Assembly: GCF_014643515.1 (NCBI RefSeq)
Contig: NZ_BMJP01000001.1
Span: 1,426,001-1,490,000 of the forward strand
DNA from: Sphingomonas prati
GTDB taxonomy: Bacteria > Pseudomonadota > Alphaproteobacteria > Sphingomonadales > Sphingomonadaceae
Direction: 5' to 3'
Length of the DNA: 64,000 bases
Part shown: positions 10,701-18,638 of the stretch, one piece after another
Layout of the letters: every line of letters begins with the position of its first letter
Position numbering within the stretch: position 1 is the first letter of the stretch
Program-made: the position numbers and the translations under genes
The notes under the pieces: model-generated
Databases searched by the model: none
The model's input: the letters and a program-made list of their open reading frames with translations, nothing else
Told to the model about the DNA's origin: nothing

Positions 10701-11305
10701 GTCGTATCGCCGCGCCCGATCAGCTTCACCAGCGGCCCGACGACATGGCTCACCGACACCTGCGTGAACCCCACCGCGCGCGCGATGTCCGCGACGATCA
10801 CCTCATGCGCCGGATGGCGATGCCCATGCATCAGCACCACCGCGATCGCCCGAAACCCCGCCTCATACGCCACGCCCAACGCCGCACGCACCGCGTCCGG
10901 ATCAGGCGCCTGCAACAGCGCCCCCTCCGCCGTCACCCGCTCGCAAATCTCCACGACATCGTCGTACAGCGGTTCGGGCAGCCTTATGTCGCGCGCAAAG
11001 ATATCCGGCCGGTTCTGGTTCCCGATCCGCAGCGCATCGCCGAACCCCGCGGTGATCGCCAGCAGGGTCCGCGCGCCCTTGCGCTCCAGCAGCGCATTCG
11101 TCGCGACGGTCGTCCCCATCCGCAGTTCCAACGGCGGCAACGGTCCGTCAGCGATCCCCGTCAGCCGGCGGATTCCCGCCACCGCGGCATCGTCATAACG
11201 CTCCGGATCGGCGGACAGCAGCTTGGCCGTCCGGATCGACCCGTCCGGCGCCCGCGCCACGATGTCGGTGAACGTGCCGCCGCGATCGACCCAGAACCGC
11301 CACAT
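7757..11305 (-). CDS. Fused hydantoinase A/B - 5-oxoprolinase-type enzyme
   Basis: 1182 residues. The N-terminal ~680 residues are HyuA-like (start RFWVDRGGTFTDIVA, the ASKHA phosphate loop; FDMGGTSTDVS near 275). The C-terminal ~500 residues are HyuB-like (EIFDGQFMAIAEEMGAALQ, PGGGGFG at the end). Single-chain fusions of this order are ATP-dependent 5-oxoprolinases, which open pyroglutamate to glutamate, although related hydantoinases cannot be excluded. It starts 18 bp behind the M61 peptidase gene and precedes the DUF969/DUF979 pair, so the operon could release and recycle N-terminal pyroglutamate. Confidence 0.88.
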   Translation of the reverse strand: MWRFWVDRGGTFTDIVARAPDGSIRTAKLLSADPERYDDAAVAGIRRLTGIADGPLPPLELRMGTTVATNALLERKGARTLLAITAGFGDALRIGNQNRPDIFARDIRLPEPLYDDVVEICERVTAEGALLQAPDPDAVRAALGVAYEAGFRAIAVVLMHGHRHPAHEVIVADIARAVGFTQVSVSHVVGPLVKLIGRGDTTVADAYLSPGLAAYVDQVRAGLGAEARTLFMRSSGGLVDGALFHGRDAILSGPAGGIVGMAHTARAAGVDDVIGFDMGGTSTDVSHYAGRYERTNEAVVAGVRIRAPMMRIHTVAAGGGSICLVEQGRFRVGPESAGAVPGPACYRRGGPLTVTDCNLLLGRIRAEHFPSLFGPDGNQPLDRDAVVARFEERGLDMPASQAAEGFLAIAVANMANAIKTISTARGHDVTRYTLACFGGAGGQHACLVADALGMGRVMIHRHASLLSAYGMGMARQSAVRERTLGIALDADAGPAITAAVAALSDAARAELAEQGIVDAAVEGSAHLRQPGSESAIEVTLGDPAAMAADYAAAYRARFGYASDAVPVLDMLRIEAVEPGDGGDEPDWAAVGEDLEESATAWMDGAARSVAVRRRGALAAGTEVAGPALVVDATSTVVVDPGWSARVDALGNLMLARVDGVAGAVVGPELDPVRLEIFDGQFMAIAEEMGAALQHSASSVNIRERLDFSCALFDAHGNLIANAPHIPVHLGSMGDSIRTIIANRGGAADGRGILRGDVYALNAPYAGGTHLPDLTVIMPVFADGSDAPDFFVAARGHHADIGGSSPGSMPPGSTSVLEEGVLFDDVVVVDAERFREAEVRVLLAGGRWPARDPDRNIADLRAQIAACARGQAGLDALVERYGLVTVAAYMEHVQANADAAVKALIAELPEGAFAYELDGGAAVRVAVRIDRVGQTATVDFTGTSGQLPSNFNAPRSITRAAVMYVFRTLVGGTMPLNDGCLRSVEIVIPDGSMLSPRYPAAVVAGNVETSQVVTDALYGALGLLAASQGTMNNFTFGNAAHQYYETIAGGAGASAAADGASAVQTHMTNSRLTDPEVFEDRFPVLLERFAIRRGSGGAGAHRGGDGVVRHVRFREAMTAGILSNRRRVAPFGVAGGADGAVGINRVRRGDGSVEMLGSTALVEMAAGDVFLIETPGGGGFGTE

Positions 11306-11322
11306 GCTATCCGCCCCCGCGC

Positions 11323-13260
11323 TCAGCGCGCGGTCAGCAGCGTGTCGAGCCGCGCAGTGCCCTTGCCCACCTTCTCCAGCCGCGGATATTTCGGCCCGTC
11401 AAAATAAGGGATCGCCACCGTGCTGAACCGGTCGCCCTGCTTCACCAGCAACTGGATCGGCGTCTTGCGCGTCTGCGCGTCCTTCACCGCGGTCTTCAGC
11501 GCGTCGCCGCTATACGCCTTGCCGCCCACCGCGGTGATGACCGCATTGTTGGTCAGCCCCGCCCGGAACGCCGGACTGTCCCAGATCACCTGCCCCAGCC
11601 CGCCGTCGGCGCCGACCGTGAAGCCGAGCGAATAGGTCAGGTCGGTGTTCTTCGCGGTCTTCTCGTTGTTCTTCCACCACTGCGTCGGCTCGGCGGCATA
11701 GACCAGCCGGTACCCGCCCTTCTCCAGCCAGCCGAGCGGCGCACGCGGCGCGATCTGGTTCACCCGCGTGTCGAGGAACGTGTTCCAGTCATAGGGCACG
11801 ACCTTGTTCAGCGCCGCCGCCACATCCGCGAACTGATAGGTCAGCACGCCCCAATCCCGGTCGTTCATCCCGAAGAACAGCTTCGCGAAATCGTCGAGCG
11901 ACTTCTTACCCTTGGTCAGCTCGCGGATCTGCATGTCCGCATCCAGCCAGATCAGCAGCCCCTCGTTGTAATAGTCCTCCGACCGTTGCCAACTGACCCA
12001 CGGCTGCGGCCGCCGCGCCGACAGGATCGGATCGTTGGTCGTATCGATCAGCGGCCGCCAGCTCCGCCCCGGCCGCTTGTCTAGCGTCGCCGCGATCGAC
12101 GCATAGGCCGCAAGCGTATCTTCCTTCGACACGATGCCCGACCGCGCCTGCAGCACATAACCCCAATATTGCGTCTGGCCCTCGTAAACCCACAGCAGCG
12201 AATTGCGCATCGGCTGCGAATATTCGGCGGTGTAGAGGTCCGCCCCGCGGCGATACTTGCCGTCCCAGCTATGCGTATATTCGTGCGGCAACAGGTTGCG
12301 GCGGCCGGCTCCCTCGTCCCACTTCGTAAAGTAACCCGGCGTCACGCCATTCTCGGACGACCGGTGATGCTCCAGCCCGATCCCGCCCATCTTGTCGGTG
12401 ATCGCCAGCAGGAAATCATAATGGTCGTAATGCTGCGCCCCGAACAGGCGCGTCGCCTGCGTCACCAGGTTGCGGTGCTTCTGGATCTGGTCCGGCGTCG
12501 CGGCCAGCTCCTCCGGCGTATCGGCGACGATGTTCAGCCGCACGCCCGGCGCCAGCGTCTCCTGCCGGAAATTAATGCCCGCGAACATCGGACTGTCGAC
12601 CAGCGTCTCGAACGACACCGGCTTGAACGCCACCGTACCCGTCGCCGCGGGATCGACGGGCTCCAGCGCGACGCCGTATTTCCAGCCCGCGGGCAGGATC
12701 GCCGTCGCCGCCACCGGAATCTGCCGCGCATAATATCCCGCCGGATAGAACGCCGTCAGGTTCCACTGCAGGTTCAGCATCTCGGGCGTCATCACCACCC
12801 GCCCCTGCGCGTTCGACACCGGCGACACATATTGGAACTCGACCGTCACTTCAGTCGCACCCTGCGGCACGTCGACCTTGACCGCATACACCTCGACCGG
12901 ATCGCGCTTCCACGGCAGCACCTGACCGCCCGCACTGATCTTCAGCCCAGCAACATCGTCGATGCTCCCGCGTGGCGCATGGTTGCCCGGCAGCCATTTC
13001 GGATAGAGCAAGGTCAGCGGCCCGGCCTGCGCCACCGGGATCGTCTCGCGCACCGTGAAGATCCCGCGCTGCGTATCGGTCGCATCGACGACCAGCGTCA
13101 CCGTCCCCGGATAAGGCACGTCGCGCGCCGCGGGGATGTTGTCCGGCACCGGCAGCACCGCCGCCATCGTCTGCCGCGGCTGCGCGCTGGCGGCGACCGA
13201 AAGGCAGGTGGTGACCAGCAGGACGGACTGGACGGCAAGGCGGACGGGGCGGAACAACAT
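11323..13260 (-). CDS. M61 family metallopeptidase with PDZ domain
   Basis: Glycyl aminopeptidase family, 645 residues. A signal peptide (VQSVLLVTTCLSVAASA) implies a periplasmic location. The zinc motif HEYTH is visible in LLPHEYTHSWDGKY (about residue 326), and the C-terminal ~110 residues look like a PDZ domain (LGFTVGADGGLGQV). It is the first gene of the leftward operon. The start is ATG at 13260 with GGAGA upstream. Its promoter must lie in 13261-13500, the flank between this gene and the island end. Confidence 0.92.
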   Translation of the reverse strand: MLFRPVRLAVQSVLLVTTCLSVAASAQPRQTMAAVLPVPDNIPAARDVPYPGTVTLVVDATDTQRGIFTVRETIPVAQAGPLTLLYPKWLPGNHAPRGSIDDVAGLKISAGGQVLPWKRDPVEVYAVKVDVPQGATEVTVEFQYVSPVSNAQGRVVMTPEMLNLQWNLTAFYPAGYYARQIPVAATAILPAGWKYGVALEPVDPAATGTVAFKPVSFETLVDSPMFAGINFRQETLAPGVRLNIVADTPEELAATPDQIQKHRNLVTQATRLFGAQHYDHYDFLLAITDKMGGIGLEHHRSSENGVTPGYFTKWDEGAGRRNLLPHEYTHSWDGKYRRGADLYTAEYSQPMRNSLLWVYEGQTQYWGYVLQARSGIVSKEDTLAAYASIAATLDKRPGRSWRPLIDTTNDPILSARRPQPWVSWQRSEDYYNEGLLIWLDADMQIRELTKGKKSLDDFAKLFFGMNDRDWGVLTYQFADVAAALNKVVPYDWNTFLDTRVNQIAPRAPLGWLEKGGYRLVYAAEPTQWWKNNEKTAKNTDLTYSLGFTVGADGGLGQVIWDSPAFRAGLTNNAVITAVGGKAYSGDALKTAVKDAQTRKTPIQLLVKQGDRFSTVAIPYFDGPKYPRLEKVGKGTARLDTLLTAR

Positions 13261-13504
13261 CGGCAACGGATCTCCGGCAACTGACAGGCCGAAGGGATGG
13301 AGCGCGCACCGCACTCCGTCAACCATCAGCCAAGCCGATACGATCGTATCGCCGCAGCATGGCGACGATCGGATGCCACCAGGCGAACAAATGACGGCGA
13401 ATTCCGTCCGGACCAGGGACCGCTGTGTAAAGCCTGGTGCTCAGGCCCTACGACGATGAAGGTGTCGGCGCCTCGCCGAGGTCGCCACTGCCGCGCGTCG
13501 CGGG

Positions 13505-13520
13505 GTTGGTGGACAGGGTA
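13505..13520. other. Putative attachment site, left end of 40-kb island
   Basis: GTTGGTGGACAGGGTA is identical to 53834-53849, which covers the CCA end and acceptor stem of tRNA-Tyr. Beyond the core the match continues weakly (TCGAA in both at the T-arm position). A truncated tRNA 3' end here and a whole tRNA beside an integrase at the other end is the usual signature of an integrated element. Nothing else coding is seen between 13261 and 13638. Confidence 0.8.
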
Positions 13521-13582
13521 ACTCTCGAAGCCAGTCCGCAACCTTCTGTTCTAACAGTCATATTTAACCATCCCTTTCGAAT

Positions 13583-13604
13583 GATACCCCCAAAGATACC
13601 CCCG
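13583..13604. promoter_or_regulatory. Tandem GATACCCCC repeats, candidate integrase arm sites
   Basis: GATACCCCC occurs at 13583 and 13595, spaced 12 bp, about 65 bp inside the left attachment repeat. Similar TACCCCC motifs lie at 53659-53699 at the other end. Reading them as integrase arm-binding sites is inference from position and symmetry. Confidence 0.5.
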
Positions 13605-13638
13605 ATATTATTTGTGCTGTTCGCTAATGTGCTGTTCG

Positions 13639-13827
13639 CTAATTCGTGGCGCCGCTGGCGACGAATGCGTCGATGACCGACCTTTTCCAGCCGACCGCGC
13701 GCAGTCCGATCTTCTGGTGACCAGAGAATATTCCCTCACCCATCAGCCGGTAGATCGCGGTCCGGCTGAGGCCGGTGCGCCGCTTCACTTCGGGCAGTCG
13801 CAAAATTTCATCACTTTGCTCGGACAT
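13639..13827 (-). CDS. AlpA-family DNA-binding regulator
   Basis: 62 residues. The pattern RLPEVKRRTGLSRTAIYRLM is the helix-turn-helix of AlpA-type prophage/island regulators, followed by the usual KIGLRAVGWKRSVIDAFV wing. Such proteins control integrase expression or act as excision factors. It lies just inside the left end of the island, so a role in excision of this element is likely but not shown. Confidence 0.88.
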   Translation of the reverse strand: MSEQSDEILRLPEVKRRTGLSRTAIYRLMGEGIFSGHQKIGLRAVGWKRSVIDAFVASGATN

Positions 13828-13997
13828 CGGATCCTCGGTTCGTTTGGGGGTGGACGTTCCAACGCCTTTTCGATTTCGTCACGGCGGCGACCGTTGCTGA
13901 CCTCGGTCTCGCCTGCGTACCTGGTCATCACTGCAGACAAAGCGGCAGCGCCCTCGGAAGCAGAGTTCCAAGTGTGGCAGCGACTAAGCGCTTGCGA

Positions 13998-14165
13998 TCA
14001 GTAGTTCGGCAGTGCCTTGGGCGGTCGCAGAGGCGGCTCGTCCATCACGTTGCCTTTTGCCAGCAAGATAAGCCACCAGCGGTGCGGCTGGGTCCGGAAC
14101 ACCTCCTCAATCGTGCGCCACGGGGGCGGCGGCGCGATCTGGGCTAAGGGTTCGATCGGCGTCAC
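13998..14165 (-). CDS. Small hypothetical protein
   Basis: 55 residues if it starts at the GTG at 14165, whose last bases overlap the stop of the preceding MerR-like gene (GTGA). Contains PPPPWRTIEEVFRTQPHRWW. Not recognised. The overlap suggests translational coupling; otherwise evidence is limited to the open frame and spacing. Confidence 0.45.
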   Translation of the reverse strand: MTPIEPLAQIAPPPPWRTIEEVFRTQPHRWWLILLAKGNVMDEPPLRPPKALPNY

Positions 14166-14971
14166 TCGCCTTCGCCTTCGTCGTGGCCGGCGGCCTCGTC
14201 GGTGTCGCTGTTCCAAACCTTGTAAAGAACGGCGGTGACGTCAACCGCGATCATGGCAGTCGCGCCATCCTCTCCGGCCTTTGTGCTCGATCCCCACGAG
14301 AACCGATACTCGTCGCCTTCGCCAACCCGCCAAAAATATGTCATTTCTTCGAGGTTCGAGTTTTCGACGCCCGGTTCCCCCGGCTTCGGCTGCTCGGTTA
14401 CGGTCAAATACGGGTCAAGGTGCCGGTAGAACTCTTCCCTCGTCAGCGTCGACCAAAGGTCCCACAGCTCAAGAGTGACCCGCTGCGCTCCGTGCTTCTC
14501 GTCGGGTGCGGCCTCGATCTCCTCAGCCCAAACGTCCTCAATGGAATAGTCGGCCGCCGCTTCGACAAGATGCAGGAACCTCTCGGGATTGAGATCGGGT
14601 GCGTTGACGAAGTCCCGAACGCGGTGCCATTCGGTCCGTTTGGCAACGATGTGGCCCTGAATGATGAACAGTTGCCAGAGTGCGTTCACTTGGTCGCGGT
14701 CGACCCCCAAGCCCTCAAAGTAGGCGATTGAGTCGCGATAAACGCGAGCGATTGATAGCATTCCCTCGATCTTCACCCCAAGAATGCGCAGCTGGTTCAT
14801 GATCGCGGCAATGTTCGCCTCGTACCACGGGAACTTGTTCCGGTTGCCAGTGCCCCTCCCGCCCTCCACCGGTTGCAGCACACCGCCCCGAGTCCAGAAC
14901 GTCCAAACGTCCTTGGGGATATCAACGCGGTTCATGATATCCGCTCGAGTAAGCGGCGGCTGCTTTGGCAT
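14162..14971 (-). CDS. MerR-like winged-helix protein with acidic C-terminus
   Basis: 269 residues. Residues ~8-75 follow the MerR layout: LTRADIMNRVDIPKDVWTFW, a glycine-rich wing, then FPWYEANIAAIMNQLRILGV resembling the second HTH helix pair. The remainder is unassigned and ends in an acidic tail (DEAAGHDEGEGE). Two matching dyads lie directly upstream of its start (14984-15024), consistent with autoregulation. The function of the long C-terminal domain is unknown. It is in the island's left module with AlpA. Confidence 0.65.
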   Translation of the reverse strand: MPKQPPLTRADIMNRVDIPKDVWTFWTRGGVLQPVEGGRGTGNRNKFPWYEANIAAIMNQLRILGVKIEGMLSIARVYRDSIAYFEGLGVDRDQVNALWQLFIIQGHIVAKRTEWHRVRDFVNAPDLNPERFLHLVEAAADYSIEDVWAEEIEAAPDEKHGAQRVTLELWDLWSTLTREEFYRHLDPYLTVTEQPKPGEPGVENSNLEEMTYFWRVGEGDEYRFSWGSSTKAGEDGATAMIAVDVTAVLYKVWNSDTDEAAGHDEGEGE

Positions 14972-14983
14972 GTTTCGCCCCTA

Positions 14984-15024
14984 AGCGACCGAATGTCGCT
15001 ATTCTTTAAGCGACGTTTGGTCGC
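14984..15024. promoter_or_regulatory. Paired dyads, candidate operators
   Basis: AGCGAC-5-GTCGCT at 14984-15000 and GCGAC-5-GTCGC at 15010-15024: the same half-sites and spacer length, with centres about 25 bp apart, 13-50 bp upstream of the MerR-like gene. Likely binding sites for that protein; binding is inferred. Confidence 0.55.
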
Positions 15025-15149
15025 ATCGCAAGGGTTCTTATGATGTTCTGTCGCGAACATACGATCCGAGTCCGGGGAGCGCCCGTAAATGTGCAGCTGG
15101 CTGGGACGGTTCGGCCGGTTTTGAAGGTGTTCTCGAGGGTGCTCACGTT

Positions 15150-15488
15150 CAGGATCTTCGGGCGGGCCATCTTCGCGGAGACCTTCTGCATTTTCGCCTC
15201 CCGATCGTTTGCAACTCGATAGCAGACGGTCGAAGTAACGGCAGTTTTGACGTTTATCTGCAACCGGCGCCCGCCGGGGCCAGTCCGGCTCCGTTGTTTA
15301 TCCGAAACGCGATTACGGTGCCTAACGAGGCCAGTTATTTCACAAACCCGCCGGTGTTTGCGACCGTAGTAGCCTCTGATCCCGCCGTCAGCGCCTTCCT
15401 GCGGGATGCAGAGAACCCAGCTCACACGAGCTGGAATGGACGTGCAGAAAAGCTGATGGCAGAGAGCAGAGCGCTGATTCTGCGCTAA
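15150..15488 (+). pseudogene. 5'-truncated coding remnant (GHKL-ATPase-associated C-terminus?)
   Basis: The frame is open from before 15024 to the stop at 15486-15488 but has no ATG or GTG; the only in-frame TTG is at 15294. The translation is protein-like: LPIVCNSIADGRSNGSFDVY, then SPAPLFIRNAITVP, then FLRDAENPAHTSWNGRAEKL. From memory the DAENPAHT(x)W segment resembles the C-terminus of histidine-kinase-like ATPase proteins found in restriction/defence-type loci. I take it as the remaining tail of such a gene whose 5' part is lost. The left limit is approximate. Confidence 0.4.
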
Positions 15489-15519
15489 ACAACGCTAAGC
15501 CCCGCTGTCCTCATAGCGG

Positions 15520-16929
15520 TCAGCGGTCAGAGCCAGATTTGCGTAGTTCGCGCACCGCTTCATCGATAGCCGCATCGCGACCGGCACGGATCTGTTCGAT
15601 CGTCGGGTAAACCTCAACATCGGGGAGAACACCTCGACCTTCTAAACGCTTGCCATCAAGCATTTCGACGTCCTCAACCGGAACCTGAACGCTGCCTCCG
15701 TCGGGTAAAGGGTACGATAGTGCGCCTAAGACTGAGCCATTGGTCATTCTACCGATTACAATGCCCCGTCTGGATTGCTTCAATACCGCAGCCGAAATTT
15801 CGGCTGCGCTCGCAGATGCCGGGCCGACGAGGACGGCCAGCGGTCCGTCGTATCGGTTCGTCCAATAGTCCGTCTTGACCACCGTCAAGCCAGATGCATT
15901 CCGCGTACGATATACTGGCTGACCTCTCCCCATCAGGGCGTTGAGAAGAAGTAAGCTATAACCACCAGTATTGTATCGCAAATCCAGCACGACACCGCGT
16001 CGATCTGCGGATCGAACGGCTTCCTTGACCTTATCAATCTCGACCGGCAGGAACTGATCAAAACGGATATAAAGTGGGCCTGAGGAAATCCGGTGTGTAG
16101 AAAATCCACTGTTACCAGATCCGCATGCGTAGGTGAGCCGTATAGACGTTGGTTTGAGGTTCGCAGGTTGACGGGATTTGGAAGAGCCTGATGCAGAAGA
16201 CTTATTTGGTTCCATCGTCTCAAATTCATGCATCTGAGAGGGTGAGACCTTTACGAGCTGAGCTTCTATCTCGCCACCGTTCGCATGAGGGCGCTGAGTG
16301 AACGATCGGATGATCCACCCTGGCGTCACCCCGGCGCGGGCCGCTGGTGAATTTAGGGCAACCTCCCCGACGATATAGATGGGCATGGGCCGACGTATCG
16401 GGACAATCTGCATTCCCGTGTCGGCAAAATCACCGCAAAATGCTGGCTTCAGCAGAGGCATATCCAGTGCCTTCGAAGGCCTTGCCCTCGCGGTGTGTCT
16501 GTCCGGCATCTCGACGTTCACATGCGACACAGGAAATCGTTGCGTGAGCGGGAATAAGACACCAAAGTATAGATCGAAGTCGCTATGCGCTGTGGCCGCT
16601 TTTTCGCGCCAGAACCGTGTCAGGGCTTTCCAGTCAAATCCGCTGAAGCGCTGATCGTAATAGTGGGCATTGATACGGTCGACGAACGCATCGAAGATCG
16701 CGAGGCGTCGTGTCGATCCGCTCAGGTTAGCGAATATGGCAGCGTCATGCTTAGCCTTTTCCTGTTCTGCTTGCTGCCGGGGAGAGACGACAAAAGTGAA
16801 GTAGGCGACGAGTGATGCGGATCCGAGCACCAGCAAAAACAGCAGGGTGGCAAGACCGCGTAAAACCCATCCTAGAAAACCAACTCGTCTCTTTGTAACG
16901 ATCGAAGAACCGGAATCGACAGGGGTCAT
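15520..16929 (-). CDS. Membrane-anchored S41 family peptidase
   Basis: 469 residues: one N-terminal membrane segment (ATLLFLLVLGSASLVAYF), a PDZ-like middle (GEVALNSPAARAGVTPGWII), then the S41 core with VVLDLRYNTGGYS and the catalytic serine region VGPASASAAEISAAV. Resembles C-terminal-processing/tricorn-type proteases. Its ATG overlaps the stop of the upstream resolvase gene by 4 bp (ATGA), so it looks translationally coupled to a transposon gene and may be a Tn3 passenger. Substrate unknown. Confidence 0.85.
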   Translation of the reverse strand: MTPVDSGSSIVTKRRVGFLGWVLRGLATLLFLLVLGSASLVAYFTFVVSPRQQAEQEKAKHDAAIFANLSGSTRRLAIFDAFVDRINAHYYDQRFSGFDWKALTRFWREKAATAHSDFDLYFGVLFPLTQRFPVSHVNVEMPDRHTARARPSKALDMPLLKPAFCGDFADTGMQIVPIRRPMPIYIVGEVALNSPAARAGVTPGWIIRSFTQRPHANGGEIEAQLVKVSPSQMHEFETMEPNKSSASGSSKSRQPANLKPTSIRLTYACGSGNSGFSTHRISSGPLYIRFDQFLPVEIDKVKEAVRSADRRGVVLDLRYNTGGYSLLLLNALMGRGQPVYRTRNASGLTVVKTDYWTNRYDGPLAVLVGPASASAAEISAAVLKQSRRGIVIGRMTNGSVLGALSYPLPDGGSVQVPVEDVEMLDGKRLEGRGVLPDVEVYPTIEQIRAGRDAAIDEAVRELRKSGSDR

Positions 16930-17501
16930 GCTGACACCGGCCGGGCGATCCCCAGCCGCTTCATCTCGCGGTATACCGTCGATCTGCCGATCCCGAGCTG
17001 CCGTGCGGCCTCCGCCGGAGAAACACTTGCAGCAATCAACTTGAGCGCCGCGCTCACCTTGTCACCGTCGAGCGGCTGCCGCCCCGGTAGTTTGCCCTTG
17101 GCGCGCGCCGCGGCGATCCCGTCACGGGTGCGTTCAGAAATAAGACGGCGCTCGAAATGCGCGATGGCGCCGAAGACATGGAAGATCAGTTCGCCGGCTG
17201 CGGACGAGGTGTCGATCTTCTCTTCCAGACTGAGGAGCGCGATCCCGCGATCGCGCAGCATATTCACCGTCGTCAGCAACTCGCCCAGTGAACGACCGAG
17301 GCGATCGAGCCGAACGATCGCCAGCGTGTCACCCTTGCGCGCGAAACCGAGCAAGTCGGCCAGCCCCGGTCGATCCATGCTCTTGCCCGATATCACGTCG
17401 GTGAACACGCGGATCGCGCCGGCCTGTTCGAGCCGCATCCGCTGGCCTGCGACATCCTGATCGCCGGTGCTGACGCGGGCGTAGCCCAGAATACCGCCCA
17501 T
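16926..17501 (-). CDS. Serine recombinase (Tn3-type resolvase)
   Basis: 191 residues. N-terminal resolvase domain with YARVSTGDQD (catalytic serine in RVS), VRLDRLGRSLGEL and ISERTRDGIAAARAKGK, and a C-terminal HTH (SPAEAARQLGIGRSTVYREM). Full length for the TnpR/Pin family. Divergent from the transposase fragment at 17636, the usual tnpR/tnpA layout, so a res site should lie in 17502-17635. It is the upstream gene of the S41 peptidase. Confidence 0.92.
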   Translation of the reverse strand: MGGILGYARVSTGDQDVAGQRMRLEQAGAIRVFTDVISGKSMDRPGLADLLGFARKGDTLAIVRLDRLGRSLGELLTTVNMLRDRGIALLSLEEKIDTSSAAGELIFHVFGAIAHFERRLISERTRDGIAAARAKGKLPGRQPLDGDKVSAALKLIAASVSPAEAARQLGIGRSTVYREMKRLGIARPVSA

Positions 17502-17635
17502 CGATCGCGTCTCCCAAACGGCCGTTCTGTGGACGATCGTGCCGACCGATTGTCGGTGCGCCGAAACCCGTCCAGAAACTACGTCTCTTTAATCCGACGC
17601 GTCTTCGTGCGCCAAGCACGTTTTAGGGACGGTCA

Positions 17636-18097
17636 ATGCCAGCACGCGAGCATGTTCTTTTCAGTGACGCCGAACGTGCGACGCTGTTCCGCATTCCGAA
17701 CGACGCGGACGAACTGGCACGGCGATTCACTTTAGAGAAAGATGACCTGAGTCTGATCGGCGAGCGACGTCACGATCGCAATCGACTGGGCATGGCTTTG
17801 CAGTTCGCGTTGATCCGCCATCCCGGCATGACACTGGCGCAGGTACTTCAGATTGAGGGCAGCGTGCCAGGCGCGCTCGTCATCTTCCTCGCGCGACAGC
17901 TCTCGCTCGATCCCTCGGTCCTGTCCGATTATGCCACCCGCTCGCAGACCATGACCGATCACGCCCGACTGATCGCTGAGGCGCTCGGCATTCGTCCGGC
18001 CGTGCGCAGCGACGTCGCCCTGATGATTCCCAGCGCTGAGCGGCCCGCTGCGGCGACCGATGCTGCGCTTCCCATCGCGACGGCCATAAGAGCTTAG
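17636..18097 (+). pseudogene. Truncated Tn3-family transposase (N-terminal fragment)
   Basis: 153 residues matching only the N-terminal DUF4158 region of Tn3 transposases (FSDAERATLFRIP, ERRHDRNRLGMALQFALIRH, SDYATRSQTMTDHA). The family is normally close to 1000 residues, and similarity stops near 18090 with an early stop. The catalytic domain is missing, so the element cannot transpose itself. Confidence 0.88.
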
Positions 18098-18239
18098 TGT
18101 CTCCTACGCCGTCGCCACGGTTAACCGAGCTGCCATACTGCGTCCAACCACCTGAACTCCACCAGCTCAGCGTTCCCGATCGCTGGTCCCTCACCCTTCT
18201 GCCAGAAGCGGAACATTTTTCCCCGTTCGTCCAGCCCGA

Positions 18240-18570
18240 GTTGCGATGAGCGGCATGACGTTCGAGGTCGATACGCCTCACGGACGGATGATGGCGACGG
18301 TGCTTGCCGGCATCGCACAGTTCGAGCGAGACATGCTCAGCGAGCGCGTCCGGTCCGGCCTCGCCGCGGCGAAAGCACGGGGTCGCAAGCTTGGGCGGCA
18401 AACCGGTGACCGTCCCAAGTCCGACCGTCTCGCAACCCGGAGTGCTTGCGCTTATTGCGGAGGGGCGCAGCTATCGCTGGATCGGCGTGACCTAGGCCTT
18501 AGCAAAATACCGTTGTCGCAATTGTTGAGCGATCCCGAGCCGATGCGTCTTCCGATGTCGAAAAGACGGA
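18240..18570 (+). pseudogene. Decayed resolvase/invertase C-terminal fragment
   Basis: The frame at 18246 gives FEVDTPHGRMMATVLAGIAQ, then FERDMLSERVRSGLAAAKAR, the second half of a serine recombinase. The homologous reading then moves to another frame (VLALIAEGRSYRWIG) and back (RDLGLSK), where one A appears lost. The N-terminal catalytic part is absent. A second, older recombinase remnant next to the Tn3 remnant. Between 18098 and 18240 I see nothing certain. Confidence 0.75.
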
Positions 18571-18638
18571 ATGAGTGGTAACATACATCCTCATATGCAA
18601 ATTTGTTGCGCGCGGTTTTTAAAATGTAGGGGGATAAT

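Noticed and set aside
7979-11407. 1142-residue rightward open frame opposite the oxoprolinase gene
   Set aside because: Arg/His/Pro-rich shadow translation without domains; the antisense gene has complete HyuA/HyuB motifs.
15006-15425. Leftward open frame of 139 residues
   Set aside because: Composition is not protein-like in its first half, and it overlaps the + strand remnant and the putative operator dyads. A short gene starting near 15192 cannot be fully excluded.
18121-18245. Possible gene fragment reading LDERGKMFRFWQKGEGPAIG on the minus strand
   Set aside because: It looks somewhat protein-like but no start, stop context or family could be assigned; too short between two transposon remnants.
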